Origin: Kwoniella bestiolae CBS 10118
Lineage: Eukaryota > Basidiomycota > Tremellomycetes > Tremellales > Cryptococcaceae
Assembly: GCF_000512585.2 (NCBI RefSeq)
Contig: NC_089241.1
Span: 930,001-994,000, forward strand
Direction of reading: 5' to 3'
Length of the DNA: 64,000 nt
Positions within the stretch are counted from its first letter, which is position 1; each line of letters starts with the position of its first letter. Positions 1 through 11,849 of the stretch are shown piece after piece. Below the pieces are notes generated by a model. It was not told where the DNA came from. It saw only the letters and a list, made by a program, of their open reading frames with translations, and did no database searches. The translations under genes were made by a program, and so were the position numbers.

Positions 1-263
1 CATCCACTATTACCAAACACGACCATACGACGCATCCACGTTCATTTTATCACCCTTCCATCATCTATTCTCTATCCTTTGTACTATCTCCACCAACACC
101 TATCTAGTCAAGATATCTTGAATCATCTACACTATCTATCACTTCCTTACATCTTGCCCTCCAACCATCATTTCAAGCTCAGCCACAACTTGACCTTGGA
201 CAATACACCTTCCGACCGGACCGCTATCTCTCGGTGGAAGTGAGAGATATACAGTCACTCAAG

Positions 264-2323
264 ATGAGGTCGATACATGTCTTCAGGGTATTATCCCTAG
301 CCATACCTTACCTCATGTGGTTCCACTTCCCTCTCCACGCTCTCGCTCAATCCACCACAGCGTCGAGAAGTGCTACTGCTTCTCCCTCAACGACTGTGTA
401 TACGGGGACTCCGTCGTTGGTTTTCGGGAATGTACCTACCATGACTGCTTGTAGTTCTGGACTGTGAGTTCTTCCAAACATATGCGGTAGAGCGGCCCCT
501 CGGATCTGGAATCACACTGTGCGGGGATGATTAATGAAATTGAGATGACTCAAGATGTTTTTATACATCCTGGATATAAAGCTGATACGATCTTCATCCC
601 CAGTATCCTCTGGAACGTCTACAACGAAGACCCCTCCAAAGTCAACATCACCCTCTACGCCATCAACGAAGGCATCGACCAATCAATCCCCTCACCATCC
701 ACCACCGCCGCCGCGACAACCTCCCAAACCTCTCGTGCGGCTGCGTCATCAACAGCAGCTATCTCATCTCAAGTCGCACTCGCTTCCTCGCCTCGACCTA
801 CAGCCACAACCACTTCGGCCACTTCCATCCGCCCGTCCGTCACTGTAGACAGAAGAAGATTAGACCAACGTACGATTCTGGACCTGAATATCACTCTGGT
901 CACCCAGCTAGCCAATCATGGGTGGGGATTCAATCCAGTCAGACTACCTGAGGGACGATATTATATCTTGGGGGTTGTTGACGACGCCCGACAAACCACC
1001 AATAGGAGTAACGTCTTCTCGGTGGTGGAAAGCGACGATACAGCTTGTCTGTCAGCTTTCAAGTCCCTCTCAGCTTCTGCAACCGCTACAGCCACCAACA
1101 AGAATGGTGTACCCACTCAGAAAGTCACCTCGATACCCAACACTGCAATCAATAATAGCACAGGCTCCGGTTCAAGCGAAGACAATAATGATGTGGCTGG
1201 GAAGAGCGGGATAGGTGGAGGTGCTATAGCGGGGATAGTCATTGGTGTTTTAGCTGGAATCATAGCTTTGGCTCTGCTATACTTCTGCTGTAGGCGAAGA
1301 AAGAGGAATGGCAATGGTGATTCAGGTGAAGGAGGATTCATCAAATTTGGCGGTCATAAGATCCACCACCACAAGATGCCATCAGATACAACGGCCCCAT
1401 CCGATTCGAACCACAAAAATCCTATCGCCATGACTCCCGTCCATATCAGAGCGGACGACTCATTCAGATCAGAATCAGATGAGAAGAGGGGATCGCTCAA
1501 CTCGATGGAACAGGACAAGGTCGAAAATCTACCTTTACCTCCACCCGCATCGTTGCCTATATCAATGACCACCCCCATCTCTGCATCGTACACCACCGCT
1601 TCCTCCATGGACGGGAGCCCAAGCGATAGAAGACGGTCCGATCCATTTACCACCCCCACACTAGGGGAGATACCAGCCATGTCGCCCATTCACACCAACT
1701 CCGAAATTAGGAAACTGGGTTATCCGCATCATTCGACCGATAGCGCGGGTATAACCCCTCCTCAACCTGTCATATTGGCTAATGTCAGACGATCGTCCCA
1801 GGAGGAATCACCTAGACCCGGAGTAGTAGGATTAGGTATAAATTCCGGATCTGGCTCAGGAGCAGGGTTGAAATCTGCCAATTCATTCAACTCTCAGAGC
1901 TCATTACCTTATCATCAGAAATCGCCAATTCCCCTCACGACGCCTCCAGTAAGTGGACATAGTGGTACCAATACGGGTCAATCGAGATCTGAACCAGGGA
2001 AGAAGAGATCGTCCTTACAAGGATTGGGATCACCTACGTCTACGTCTACGTCAGCGGACCCTAATACATTTGCGATCCCCTCTGGAAACACTACGCCTCC
2101 TTCTGGAGGAAATGGGCTGAGCAGATCAACAAGTAGTAGGAGGAAACCTGTTCCGTCCCTTGGTCCAGAACTTAGAACGGAATTGGCCAGACAGGGGAGT
2201 TTGAAGGATCTCAAGAATGGATCTAAGGATAAGAACACCAATGGGAATGGAGGTAATGAGACAGAGGGAGGGAGGAGGAGAAGTTATAAGTTGATGCCTG
2301 ATCCGCCTATTATACAGGAATGA
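264..2323 (+). CDS. mucin-like single-pass membrane protein, function unknown
   Basis: Two exons, 264-463 and 604-2323, joined by an intron with donor GTGAGT and branch CTGAT; the join keeps frame and gives 639 residues. The start at 264 is chosen over the in-frame ATG at 234 because it puts a hydrophobic signal peptide (about residues 1-29, ending in HALAQ) at the N-terminus. A Ser/Thr/Ala-rich stretch follows, likely O-glycosylated, with a small ectodomain containing NITLY and RYYILGVVDD and spaced cysteines. One transmembrane helix (GIVIGVLAGIIALALLYF) is followed by a CCRRRKR stop-transfer. The long cytoplasmic tail is rich in Ser, Pro and basic residues. The layout resembles fungal surface sensors or mucins, but no named domain is visible. 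Location at the plasma membrane is inferred and the function is unknown. Confidence 0.8.
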
Positions 2324-2650
2324 GCGTGCTTCGTGATCATTGGTTGAGCCAATGGGGTGTGTGCACTAGTTCTCATGATATCATTGCTATTTTTTTAATT
2401 ACGATTCGTGTAAATTAGATTAGGTTGCAGTAGATCATATATTTCTTGTATGCACAGCTTATTATTGGTATTTGGTATTATCATCAATACTATGCATATG
2501 AGATGGATGAGTGGAGATCTATGTACAGGTTATACAGGATTGTACGTTTACATTTGGAATACTGATCCTGGCAAGATCAGGCGATCGAGAATCTGCGCCC
2601 GACTGCCTTCTCGCTTTGGTTCCAATGCTGATTCACTATTTCGTGCAATC
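2324..2650. other. convergent intergenic region
   Basis: Space between two convergent genes. It is AT-rich and probably holds both 3' untranslated regions. I see no gene or repeat. Confidence 0.6.
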
Positions 2651-3645
2651 CTACTTCTTCTCCTCCCGATCTATCTTCCTAAGCACCTCTATCAAATGTT
2701 CGTCCAGCCCTTTCGGCAGTGTCAATACCCCATTGGGCGTTATGATTCGATAAGTCGGTAAAGGGGAGTACGTCGAGGCTATTATCTGCAGAGTATAGAG
2801 ATAGAACAACAACGGTGATTTTGTCAGTCGTCCTTCCCATATCGTAATGCCTTCAGATCCTTGACCTCGACCTCAACCTGAACAGGATCGTACTTTCACT
2901 CACCTTGCCATCTTGGACGTACACTGATCCGATCAGATCTTCGGTTTCGCCTATCCTCCCTGCGGGCGGGATGGCCCGTTCGTCTACAGAAAGCGATTTG
3001 CAGGTCAGAGATGAGGTATATTACCCTTGTCCACTGTAGGGAGTTCGTTGCCCTCTACTCGATCAAGACGATCCTGCTCTAGTACGCCTGACAAGGCACC
3101 CAGACCTAAAGCGGAGTGATAGTGTTCACTCACCAGTAATATGTATCCACCCATCCGTGGGTCGAGTCTCCGCTTCGTACATTACCGAATCAGCTTTACC
3201 AGCCTCCAAACCCGATTGGATCGCCTCGTGCAACGTATCTCTACAATCACCGAAATAATCAACAATAAATCAGCGATTACCTCCATTACTCCCCTAGAGA
3301 GAGATATCGGCCTGACGCAGTGATATGAAAGAGAGAGACAGCTCACAAGAACCTAGGCTCCTCTTTGAAATCCTCCAACGTGGCATTCTCTAAAGGTAGG
3401 TAACCCAATATCGTCCTTGATCTCTGTACTGGCGGATCAGGTAGAAAGGAGAGGGTGAGATGCGTGGCGGTGGGGTGGTAGTGTAGGTATGGATGAGAGG
3501 GGTCTTTGGACGAGGGGGATGGAGGGTTGGGATTGCGGTAGATGGGTGTTGAGGTGAATGTTCTGATTGGGATCAGGCGGCAGCTTGTCCTTGATAGACT
3601 TGTGGGGGGTGAGCGTAGGAGCGTTCGTGGGAGTGAGAATGACAT
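2651..3645 (-). CDS. conserved fungal mitochondrial protein, function unknown
   Basis: Four exons on the minus strand: 3645-3347, 3240-3134, 2983-2904 and 2785-2651. All joins keep phase and give 206 residues. The N-terminus (MSFSLPRTLLRSPPTSLSR, then RTFTSTPIYR) is basic, Ser/Arg-rich and lacks acids, as expected of a mitochondrial presequence. The conserved part contains ILGYLP, ATLEDF, FLDTLHEAI, GWIHI, PAGRIGETEDLIGSV and TYSPLPTYRI. From memory this pattern matches an uncharacterised protein found across ascomycetes and basidiomycetes; I know of no assigned role. The start at 3645 was preferred to an in-frame ATG at 3771 because it begins the presequence. Confidence 0.78.
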
Positions 3646-4644
3646 TCTTGGTGATAAGTGATGGGTCGGTGAGCCGTTCAGATGTGGGCTGATTATGTGG
3701 ATTTCTGTTGGGGCGATGGATACGAGTGACTTTCGAGAGTTGATAATGAGCTTGGTCTTGCTTGAAAACACTGTTCACTTCTATCTTCATCGACAACATC
3801 TCATCTGATCGAACGAAGACATAGCACATGAAATGTGGAGACCCCACGCTTCTCCGATATGCAGCAAGCAGTATCTGATTATATCCACGTCATCCTATCA
3901 CGAACCAAAAAATCAGTTACCAACATCTCACCTCGAATGCAAAGCAACCTCAAGTCAAAAGGACGTTCGAATACAATTCTAATCTTCCTTTCTTTCCTCA
4001 TCTTACTCACCATTCGTTCAAAGTACCACATCGACCAATTCATATCATAACAATGTCCCATGCACCTTCTGCTCTCATCCTCAGCATAAGAATCAGTCCT
4101 CCGCCCTTCATCTCTCGTCCCGTATCTTCCACCATTCCCCCCCTCACCGCATCCGAATGTGTACACTGTTCTCCTATCCCATCTCTCTTCACGAGTCGAT
4201 GTGGAATCCACGAGTCCAGTGATAGTAATGGATGCTAGACTGAGGTACCATACGGTCGTGCTTGGATATCCTACAAATCATTGATCAGCTTCGGTTGTTT
4301 CGGTGGTTTGGCTCGCTTGTCATTTCTTCGAGATGGGAGAGTTGGGGGATTCGACTGCACATTTCATGTATAGACATATTGGTTTATTTGGGTAATATCG
4401 GTCTTGAGACGCCTGTAGAATGGGTCTGCCATAAGTGGATGATGCAAGTTGCATCTTTTCAGACTCATGTTTCTCGGATCGTTACTTCTTCCTATCGACC
4501 TCCTCTCACTGTAACTCAAGTCTGAAACATAGTCAAAAATGCATAATGTAAGATCGTACACATCAAATAGAAATATAACCTTCAGGTCTCGATCGCTAGC
4601 TATCCCAATTACCAAATCCCACTCCCACTCTCTCTACCTTCCCC
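3646..4644. other. kilobase without a supported gene
   Basis: Lies upstream of the mitochondrial gene and downstream of the KH-domain gene, both on the minus strand. Short open frames exist on both strands, for example 4053-4238 plus and 3879-4211 minus. None has a recognisable domain or splice-linked partner. It probably contains a promoter and untranslated regions. Confidence 0.5.
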
Positions 4645-6559
4645 TCATGGCGCAGGCGTAGCTGCTCCAGCTTGAGCCCCTCCCTGTCCCTGTTGGCCGT
4701 ACTGGGTAGCTTGCCAAGCTTGGACTGTGGACAGACATCACAATCAATCAGCTTCAGCATATCTCAAACCGTTATGAAGGCGGACAAATCACTCACACTG
4801 CGGATCATTCACATCGTACCCGTACGCAGCCCAGTACGCAGCATATTGAGCCCATGCATCCGTACCTTCTGCTGGGGTCGCTCCTCCCGTTCCGGCAGCG
4901 GCGGGAGTAGCAGCAGGTTGAGAAGATGGTGTACCGTTTTGACCGTTTTGTTGCTGCGTAAAAACCAACTCATCAGTATCGTATCGCCGCTTTGATATGT
5001 ATGTCATAATTATGTGGAGGAACCCCACTCACAGCATAATAAGCAGCATAGGCATCCTGTCCTTGAGCCTGTCCACCGGAAGTAGCCTGGTATCCCCCAT
5101 ATCCTTGTTGTTGGTATCCTCCCTGACCGTGCCCACTGTGATGTTGTTGTTGGTTGTTCATTGCGTCTCTAGCCTTTGACCACTCTTGTCTTAGTACTTC
5201 TAGTAAGTCGTTGCAGAGTGTCTTGGCACGATCAATCTGTTCCTGTGTGGGGGCGCTGTGGTTGATGAGAAGTACATCAATATGGTATACGTCCATGACT
5301 TGAACGGTTAAAATGAATTGATGGAATCATGCCGAGTCGCCTACTCACGCTATGTTGATGTGCATTGGATCGTCCGATTCTCTTCCCGTATCATTCTCCA
5401 TGAATCCCGATCCTTGGCCCTTGATCTGTACTCTTGCACCTGTCTCTGCTTGAATGTACTTGACGAACATACCCTGCGAGACGAGGAGAGAGGCGTGTCA
5501 ATAATGAGTCTGTTTATGAATGGCGAGGTTCAATTCCCAGATAGATCGATCCGATCTTCTCTGTACCATACACCTCTCACATCCCTACAGTTATCTTTGA
5601 TCCAGTGATTCCAAAAACGGATCCCATATCCATCCGCATCTATTCTCTCACCAACAATACACCCATACCAGCCACACCAGAAAAACACTCACCCCCGGCC
5701 CAACAGTCTTAGCCCTGACATTAAAATTCCTCATACTCTCCAACCCGATATACATCTTCTCCTCAGGCCACTTCTGTCTCCCACTAGGTAACGCCTCAGG
5801 CGGAGGAGGCAATCCCAAAGCCCTATTTCTAGCTACGAGGGTACGTTGGTCGATCAGTGGTCCCAGCTCCTGATCGATAAGGTCCTGGACTTTGGAGACT
5901 GCCGCGTCGAGGATCGATTGGGAGGTAGCGACGATATGGAGGTAGAGGGGCGCTTCACCGGGTGGCATCTTGGTTCGGTCGGGGACCCAGACGCCCTTTG
6001 TTACGACTGATGCGCCGGTTTCTTCTTCGATCTGTGGTAGGATTGGGGGTTAGCATCGGGTGTGGAAGTAATACAATCGCGGTTCACCGTCTTCTTCTTC
6101 TCTACACGTTGCTCTCGCTGTAACGATTCTTACATCTAGAAATACTGTATGCGATACCACCATATCGTTCCTCTTCGCATCTGATTGTCGACCATGCAAT
6201 CTAGCCCTCTCCTCTGTAATCCACACACCAAACATCCTATCCGCACCATCCCCAATCGCACACCTCAAACAACCAATCCCCTCGAACGAAAAATAACCCA
6301 CCTGCTTCTGCGTGCTCCCCTTAGTCAACACATACCTATTCCTCAAATCATTAACCTCAATGTCCTTGACGAAATCACCTTCATCCTTCTTCTCCTGCTT
6401 CATAAGCTCGTTACCTTGTACTCCCGGTCTGAGCGAAGCGGCAATCTTGGCTGCTATAGCTGCTGCTCTTGCTGCTGCGTCTGATGCATCGTTGCCTGCG
6501 GGAGGGGTGGAGGAGGAGGCGGAGGGGTCGTCCCATCGGGATTTTCTATCTTCGGCCAT
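4645..6559 (-). CDS. KH-domain RNA-binding protein, KHDC4/BLOM7-like
   Basis: Six exons on the minus strand: 6559-6302, 6031-5693, 5473-5349, 5255-5033, 4953-4797 and 4724-4645. They give 393 residues. The first exon carries an RKSRWDD motif, typical of splicing-associated proteins, and an Ala-rich helix. A KH-like segment follows: RNRYVLTKG, then EEETGASV, TKGVWVPD and APLYLHI. A second KH-like unit has MYIGLE, FNVRAKTVGPGG, YIQAETGARVQIKG and MHINIAAP. The C-terminus is Gln/Gly/Tyr-rich with repeated AAYYA and YAAYWAAYG segments like those of FUBP-type proteins. Family members act in pre-mRNA splicing and RNA binding in the nucleus. The orthology is inferred from layout and motifs. Confidence 0.85.
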
Positions 6560-6864
6560 GATGATTGTTCTCTGAAAATGGAGGACGGGTGGGGGAAGAG
6601 GAGGATGTAGATGGATTTATAGAGAAGAGAGCATGAAGAGAGGATTGAGCAAGTAACGAAGGATAACGAAGGATGGAAGGGGAATGATGAAAGTGAGATT
6701 GAGATTGAGAGTTGATAAACATGAAATGTATTTGGTACCCTCACTTACGATACCCAGTCTCAGCAATGTTCGAAGCATGAATGGTATCTCGTCATATCAG
6801 CGATCTCTGTTCAGACAGTAAATGTCATCATACATTACAGGTAGATTCAGCAAAGCAGCCAGAC
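6560..6864. other. divergent promoter region between KH gene and SAP18
   Basis: About 300 bases separate two divergent start codons, so the region must hold both promoters. No clear TATA box or named site was seen. Confidence 0.5.
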
Positions 6865-8079
6865 ATGCCCCGATCACCGTCACCATCAAGAAGCAGAAGC
6901 AGGAGCAGGAGCAGGTCCTACTCCCGATCGAGGAGCAGATCACCGATAAGGAAAGGGAGGAGTCAGACGCCCGAGGAAGAGGTATGTTGACATTCCTTCA
7001 ATTCTCGACCCCAATCTTCATACAGTCACCACCGACTCCTATGCAATACGCCAAGACCATCATACGACTATCTGCCTGCTTGAAGGAGCTGACATTCCAT
7101 CGTTCTCACCTCACTAGAACTTATCGCCCTTCCTCATTCGTATGTTCGTTACCAAAGGCAAGCACGTCCCATTAGTAGAGTTCGACGAAGGGAACATACC
7201 CTTACGAGATGAATTCCAGGTATACGGATGGTACGTTTTCCCCATCCACCCTTCCACGACCCTACCTCATCTACACTTTTCCTATCACACAATGCAGGAG
7301 AAGAATCAAGCTAACTAACAATTACGACAAACAGGAAATCATCCACCCCAACCTCCCTTATCCGTTCCCTCCTCCCCTCCTTCCCACCGCCCTATCGATC
7401 CCCCCTCGCAAGATACTCCTTCAGACACATCTACGTCGACGCCTCTGCCCGAGGCCTATACCGCTCAAAAGACCTAACATCATTTACGGGTCGAGACCTA
7501 TTCAACACCCACACCTCCAACGAACCGAGCGTTGACGAAAACAAGATGGATGTTGATCTCGATTCATTGCCCCAGTCCTCATCGCGAAGGAAGGTTGAGG
7601 AGAAGACCTTGGATGGGTACGGGTTCGTGACTGGAGATTTGTTGAGCATATCACTTCATATCCCTGAGCCCAAAATACCCGCTGGATCTTCCCGTCGACA
7701 GGGAGGTGGAGATAGGGACGCTCCTGTAAATGGTACGAATGGGGAAGGTAGAGGATCCTTCGGATGGGATAAAGCTCAATCTCAATCTCAGCAACCGAAG
7801 GAAGAAGAACATTGGCAGAGGGGTCAACCTCTCCCACCGCAGGATTTCCGAGGTGGCGCTGGGTTGTCGATTAGGGGAGGTAGGGGTAGAGGAGGTGATG
7901 TAGGTGGAGGTGGAAGTTGGAGGGGTGGACCTCCCGCTGGACCGGGGTTGGGTATACGTGGTGGTGGTGCTGGGAGAAGGAGGAGTCCGGATTATCAGGG
8001 TGATGGGAATGGAGATAGGAGGAGGAGTAGGAGTCCGCAGAGTAGGGAGGGGAGGGTCAGTTGGGGAAGGAGGGGGTAG
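6865..8079 (+). CDS. SAP18: SAP18 family protein with RS-rich N-terminus
   Basis: Three exons, 6865-6981, 7118-7230 and 7335-8079, give 324 residues. Exon 1 encodes 39 residues that are mostly Arg-Ser dipeptides. Exon 2 begins the SAP18 fold with LSPFLIRMF, GKHVPLVEFDEGNIP and DEFQVYGW. Exon 3 continues with RYSFRHIYVDASARGLYRSKDL and LDGYGFVTGDLLSISLHIPEP, the conserved end of the fold. A Gly/Arg-rich tail with RGGRGRGG and SRSPQSRE motifs extends well beyond the roughly 150-residue animal protein. SAP18 works in Sin3-type histone deacetylase complexes and in the ASAP splicing/exon-junction complex. The RS and RGG parts here favour an RNA-linked role (inference). The intron at 6982-7117 uses GTATGT and branch CTGAC. 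Confidence 0.9.
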
Positions 8080-8520
8080 AGGGGAAAGGTGAGGGCGGGA
8101 AGATAACTCCATTAGATGGGGAAGACGAGGGAGCGAGACCGATCAGGATACCAGCCCGTCGATATGACATAGTATAAATGAAAAAGATCTGGATCTGGGA
8201 TGTTTTGGTAGAGAATAGGGAATCCAAGTTGAGTGACGTGGATAACTATTCGGAAGCTGCATTGCTAAGGTACATGATACATAAATGCATGTTATATACA
8301 ACATCGTTGATTCAATACTAAGATACAACGGTCAATTTCCCTTTTGCTCGTCTACTTCTATCCTCATCTCGTTATCATTCATTATAATACCATCAAATCA
8401 GTGTACCCCCCTCGACCTGACAATTCACTAACCACTCTCACATCTCCTCATACTATCAATAGTACCCAACTAACCTCATTCCCTTCTTACTGTTCTACCC
8501 GATTGAGAACCTCTATAAAC
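8080..8520. other. intergenic region
   Basis: Convergent ends of SAP18 and the first unknown-family gene. No gene, repeat or RNA is visible. Confidence 0.55.
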
Positions 8521-9585
8521 CTACAAAGCTTTCTTTCCCATACTACCTTCTCCCGAGCACTTCTTACTTCCCTTTTCGGATTGGAAGGATTGCTGAGTCT
8601 CTCCGAGTTGGTCGATACGGACTTTCAGGACGAGAAGGTGTGACATGATTTCCTCCTTGAGATCGTTGAAATGGGTGGACGTGATCGGATCGAAGGCGCG
8701 GGTTATGGAAGAGACAGGATTTGTGGTCGAATTTCCTATTTCGTCTTTGCAAGAGGGAGCACCTAGTCCGTTAGTCTGAATACCTTCTGAGGACTGAGCA
8801 GCTTGATCCGTTGTCGTTGTATGGGCTGGTCGTGACTCGACGGGGCAGCTCTCGGACGGAGGGGAGGTTTGCGGGTGGTCGTTGGTGAGTTTGGGACTGG
8901 GGATGACAGATGTATCTTCATCCTTATCGTTTGATCCCTCGGTTGAAGGACTGTTGTCGGCGTTGGGTGGACCATCAAGAGTAGGTCGTAGAGTGTTTGA
9001 AGTTGATTGTTGACCAACTACCAGTCGTTTGATTTGTTCCTTCAATCTACGATTCTCTTCCTCTTGCGAATCGAGCCTTTCGATGAGCTTGTAGAGTTTT
9101 ACCTCATGAGCTACGGTAACTGCCCAGTGGTGTTTTCCACGTTCGATTATCTGCTTTACGATCGTTAAAAGCCTCTCGACTGTCTCCGAATCTGTCGGAT
9201 GTACCGGATGATGGTGGGTGTTCTGAGTGACCGAGTAGGTAGGAGGTTGTTCTAGATCGTTCGCATCATTTGTAGATCCAGCCAAAATGGCATAACATCA
9301 GCAGTGATCGATGCTGTAGATTGACTGAGTGAACTGACCACGACCCCTTTCAGCCCCTCTGATGCTGATCCAGAACAATGCGATAGCTTGCGTTGCCTCC
9401 ATACCTGACGTTTGATCCAACATACGTGCGACGATCGATAACCACAAGATCTTGACAATTCCATCAAGGGGAAGATCGATCTTCTTTCTGATTATATCTG
9501 GGTGAACGGGTTCTCCGTCTTTCAATGTTTGAAGGTAGAGGTCGCATACCTCTTGCGGGATATCGATGGTTCGGGTGTTGGACAT
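8521..9585 (-). CDS. unknown coiled-coil family, member A1 (N-module + coil)
   Basis: Two exons on the minus strand, 9585-9339 and 9251-8521, joined by an intron with donor GTCAGT, branch CTGAT and acceptor CTAG. The frame is kept and the product has 325 residues. The N-module contains IPQEVCDLYL, then LPLDGIVK and an Ile/Leu/Trp-rich helix. The middle has an EEENRRLKEQI-type coiled coil, a long Ser/Pro/Thr-rich linker, and a second coil with HFNDLKEEIMSHLLVLKVRIDQ. Member A2 next door has the same order and closely similar second-coil residues (QFKQEILTNLLALRIRIDQ), so the two are tandem duplicates. The C-terminal WLxxY/FIGG module found in other members is absent. I do not recognise the family and assign no function. 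Confidence 0.72.
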
Positions 9586-10045
9586 GTTGTAAGTGTCATG
9601 CGAATGAATCAGGTAGGTAGTCAAGGGGGAGTGGAGCCAGAGCCGGTAGATGAGAGATGAAAGATGAAAGAGAAAGAAAACAGACATGAGATGTGAACGT
9701 ACTGCCTATCATCTTATATGCGTGCGGTGTGAGTGGCAAAATCACAAGTATAAGTTTACTCTGGTTGACTGGATTTGAGATGGATCATTCAAGGGGACGT
9801 GCGTGGTTCATAAAATTCCATCAATATCGATATTATTATATGCACAAATGCATATATATATAGTATGTGAATATGATACAATTTAATCGCATCCATGTAC
9901 ATTCTGTGATGTTCACAGATCATATCATACCCTTATCAAGTCACCAACCATTTGGCTCTCATACGCAACACCATCAACACCAATACCCAGCCACTCTCAG
10001 TGCTCGATCCAAATCCCTTAATCTTTATCTGACCAAACACCCAAC
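9586..10045. other. upstream region of family member A1
   Basis: Contains an ATATAA box read on the minus strand (plus 9715-9720), about 130 bases before the A1 start codon. An AT-rich tract with TATATATA lies near 9851. No gene is visible. Confidence 0.45.
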
Positions 10046-11437
10046 TTAAACCTCCCTAACCCTAATCTTCTCATCCCCATAATCCTCCACCCTCCTCTCC
10101 TGAACTCCCAGCCTGTCCTCCAACACCTCCAACCTTCCCTGAAGATAGTTCAAAGAATTCAACAAACTCGCCATTTTACCCGGATCCATCCCCTTGATCC
10201 TCTCGTTAATCTTCTCCAGCAGATCTCTGAAGAAGAGGTTATTCTTGATATCACTATTCTGGATGGTACGTAGTTTATGCATCTCCCCTTGGAGCCATTT
10301 CAAACCTTGTCTGTCGTTTCGGGTTAATGGTAAGGCAGATTTCATATCTTCCAGTTGTGTTTTGATAGACTGGATGTCGGAATGGGAAATTTGGTGGGTT
10401 TCTTCGTATTGGTCGATTCGGATTCGCAGGGCTAGGAGGTTGGTGAGGATTTCTTGTTTGAATTGGGCGAGTGGATCACGCGCTTCTTCGGGATGAGGAG
10501 GTGTAGCATTTGGAGGGAAGAGTTGTACTTCGGGCTTCTGAGAGGGTGATTGATATTTTTGAGCTTGATTACCTTCTTCTGTCTTGGGCGGGTTGTCGGA
10601 TGAAGTTGAGCTGTCCTTGGTTTCTTCCGGTGGTGGGCTGAGAACTTCGAAGCTCTCATCTGAGGATGTACTGTTCATTGGGCTGTTGACGGGTAATGGT
10701 AAGATCCTGAGACGGCCAAACTCTTGTGCGATCTGCTCGAAAGTTGTATCTGAAGCTGCAGTTTCAACTGAACGAGGTACATCTCCTTGATCAGATTGGG
10801 AGGGGGGCGAAGTTGATTTTGCTCTGGCTCCAACTTCCAATCGATGAACAGTCTTCTTCAACGCAGTAATCTCCTCATCACATGATTTCACTTCCTCCTT
10901 GAGCAACGCAATCTCCCTTTTATCTTCCATGATCTTCAAGTAGTGGAAGGACTGGACCTCGCGGAGAGATTGGAGTTGGGTGTAGATATCGTGGATTTGC
11001 TCATTCGGTTGGAGCGGTTGAGAAGGTGTGGAAGAGGAGGATGGGATGTTTTCGGAAGCTGTGCTTGCTGAGACAGGAGCAATGTTCTTCTCTATTCCAG
11101 AGAGCCAGATCATGTTAGCGGAGGGCCGCACAGACCCACCTACACTTCAGTCAAGAATCAAACCACCGATGGAATTCGCAGAGTCCCTCAGAGCATCATA
11201 AAACTCCATGATGGCCTCACGAGTCTTAGGGGCCAAATCGTCTTGCAATAGAAGACCGTTGTGGAAGTGCTCCCATCATCCCAGAAACTGTTGATCAAGT
11301 GGGACGCCAATTCTTCCTTGTATCATGCATGAATATAAGGGAGAGAAGGGACCATTTGAGCGGAAGTACAGATCTAACATCTCTTGAGGTATGGGTATGA
11401 ATTTGTTGTTAGGTAGGTCAAGCATGGTGCTGTACAT
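10046..11437 (-). pseudogene. unknown family, member A2, interrupted by an in-frame TGA
   Basis: Two exons on the minus strand, 11437-11167 and 11091-10046, with branch CTAAC and acceptor ATAG. The join keeps phase. The N-module has IPQEMLDLYF and VPLDQQF, aligning without gaps to member A1 and to the gene at 29503. A TGA at 11278-11276 (minus) then interrupts the frame. Coding-like sequence continues in the same frame beyond it (EHFHNGLLLQDDLAPKTREA, then EFYDALRDS). Exon 2 is a 348-codon open frame with heptad coils (EKREIALLKEEV-like near its start, LLEKINERIKGM and GRLEVLEDRLGVQERRVEDY near its end) around a Ser/Pro-rich linker. I found no intron that removes the TGA. It is either a recent pseudogene, a sequencing error or a readthrough gene. 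Confidence 0.6.
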
Positions 11438-11849
11438 TCTTGGTGGAGAGCTGGTTGTAGTGAATGTATAGATGAATGATGATGAAGAAAGGTTGAACGA
11501 CTTGATATTGCATCTTGTGAATGAGCTGTATGGTGATGAGTGGCAAATACTGGATCTGACATGAGGTATGTGCGAGGTCACCACGCACGACACAGCATGT
11601 CGAGTGCGTGTTTGTTCGATCGTTTGTGCTCAAAGGGACGTGCGTATTAGCTTTTTGATGGGTTTCAATATATATGCATACAGTATATCCATAAATGGGG
11701 ATGAGATATACAGATTGATATCCTATAAACAACATCGCAGATCAAGTTACTTGATGAACAATTCACTCTCAGGATACGCATCGCCAATGGTTGTTCTCTA
11801 GCCATAATCGATGATCCTTTGATCACGCCAAATCTTTGTTGAAAATGAT
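11438..11849. other. intergenic region within the family cluster
   Basis: Separates member A2 from the relic A3. It holds the presumed A2 promoter; AT-rich TATATAT and ATATGCATA strings lie near 11668. No gene is visible. Confidence 0.45.

Noticed and set aside
4053..4238. Small plus-strand frame of 61 codons
   Set aside because: Good start context but no conserved motif. Kept only as a question in the findings.
7651..8112. Minus-strand frame of 153 codons
   Set aside because: It is antisense to the Gly/Arg-rich tail of SAP18 and has a Pro/Thr-rich shadow composition.
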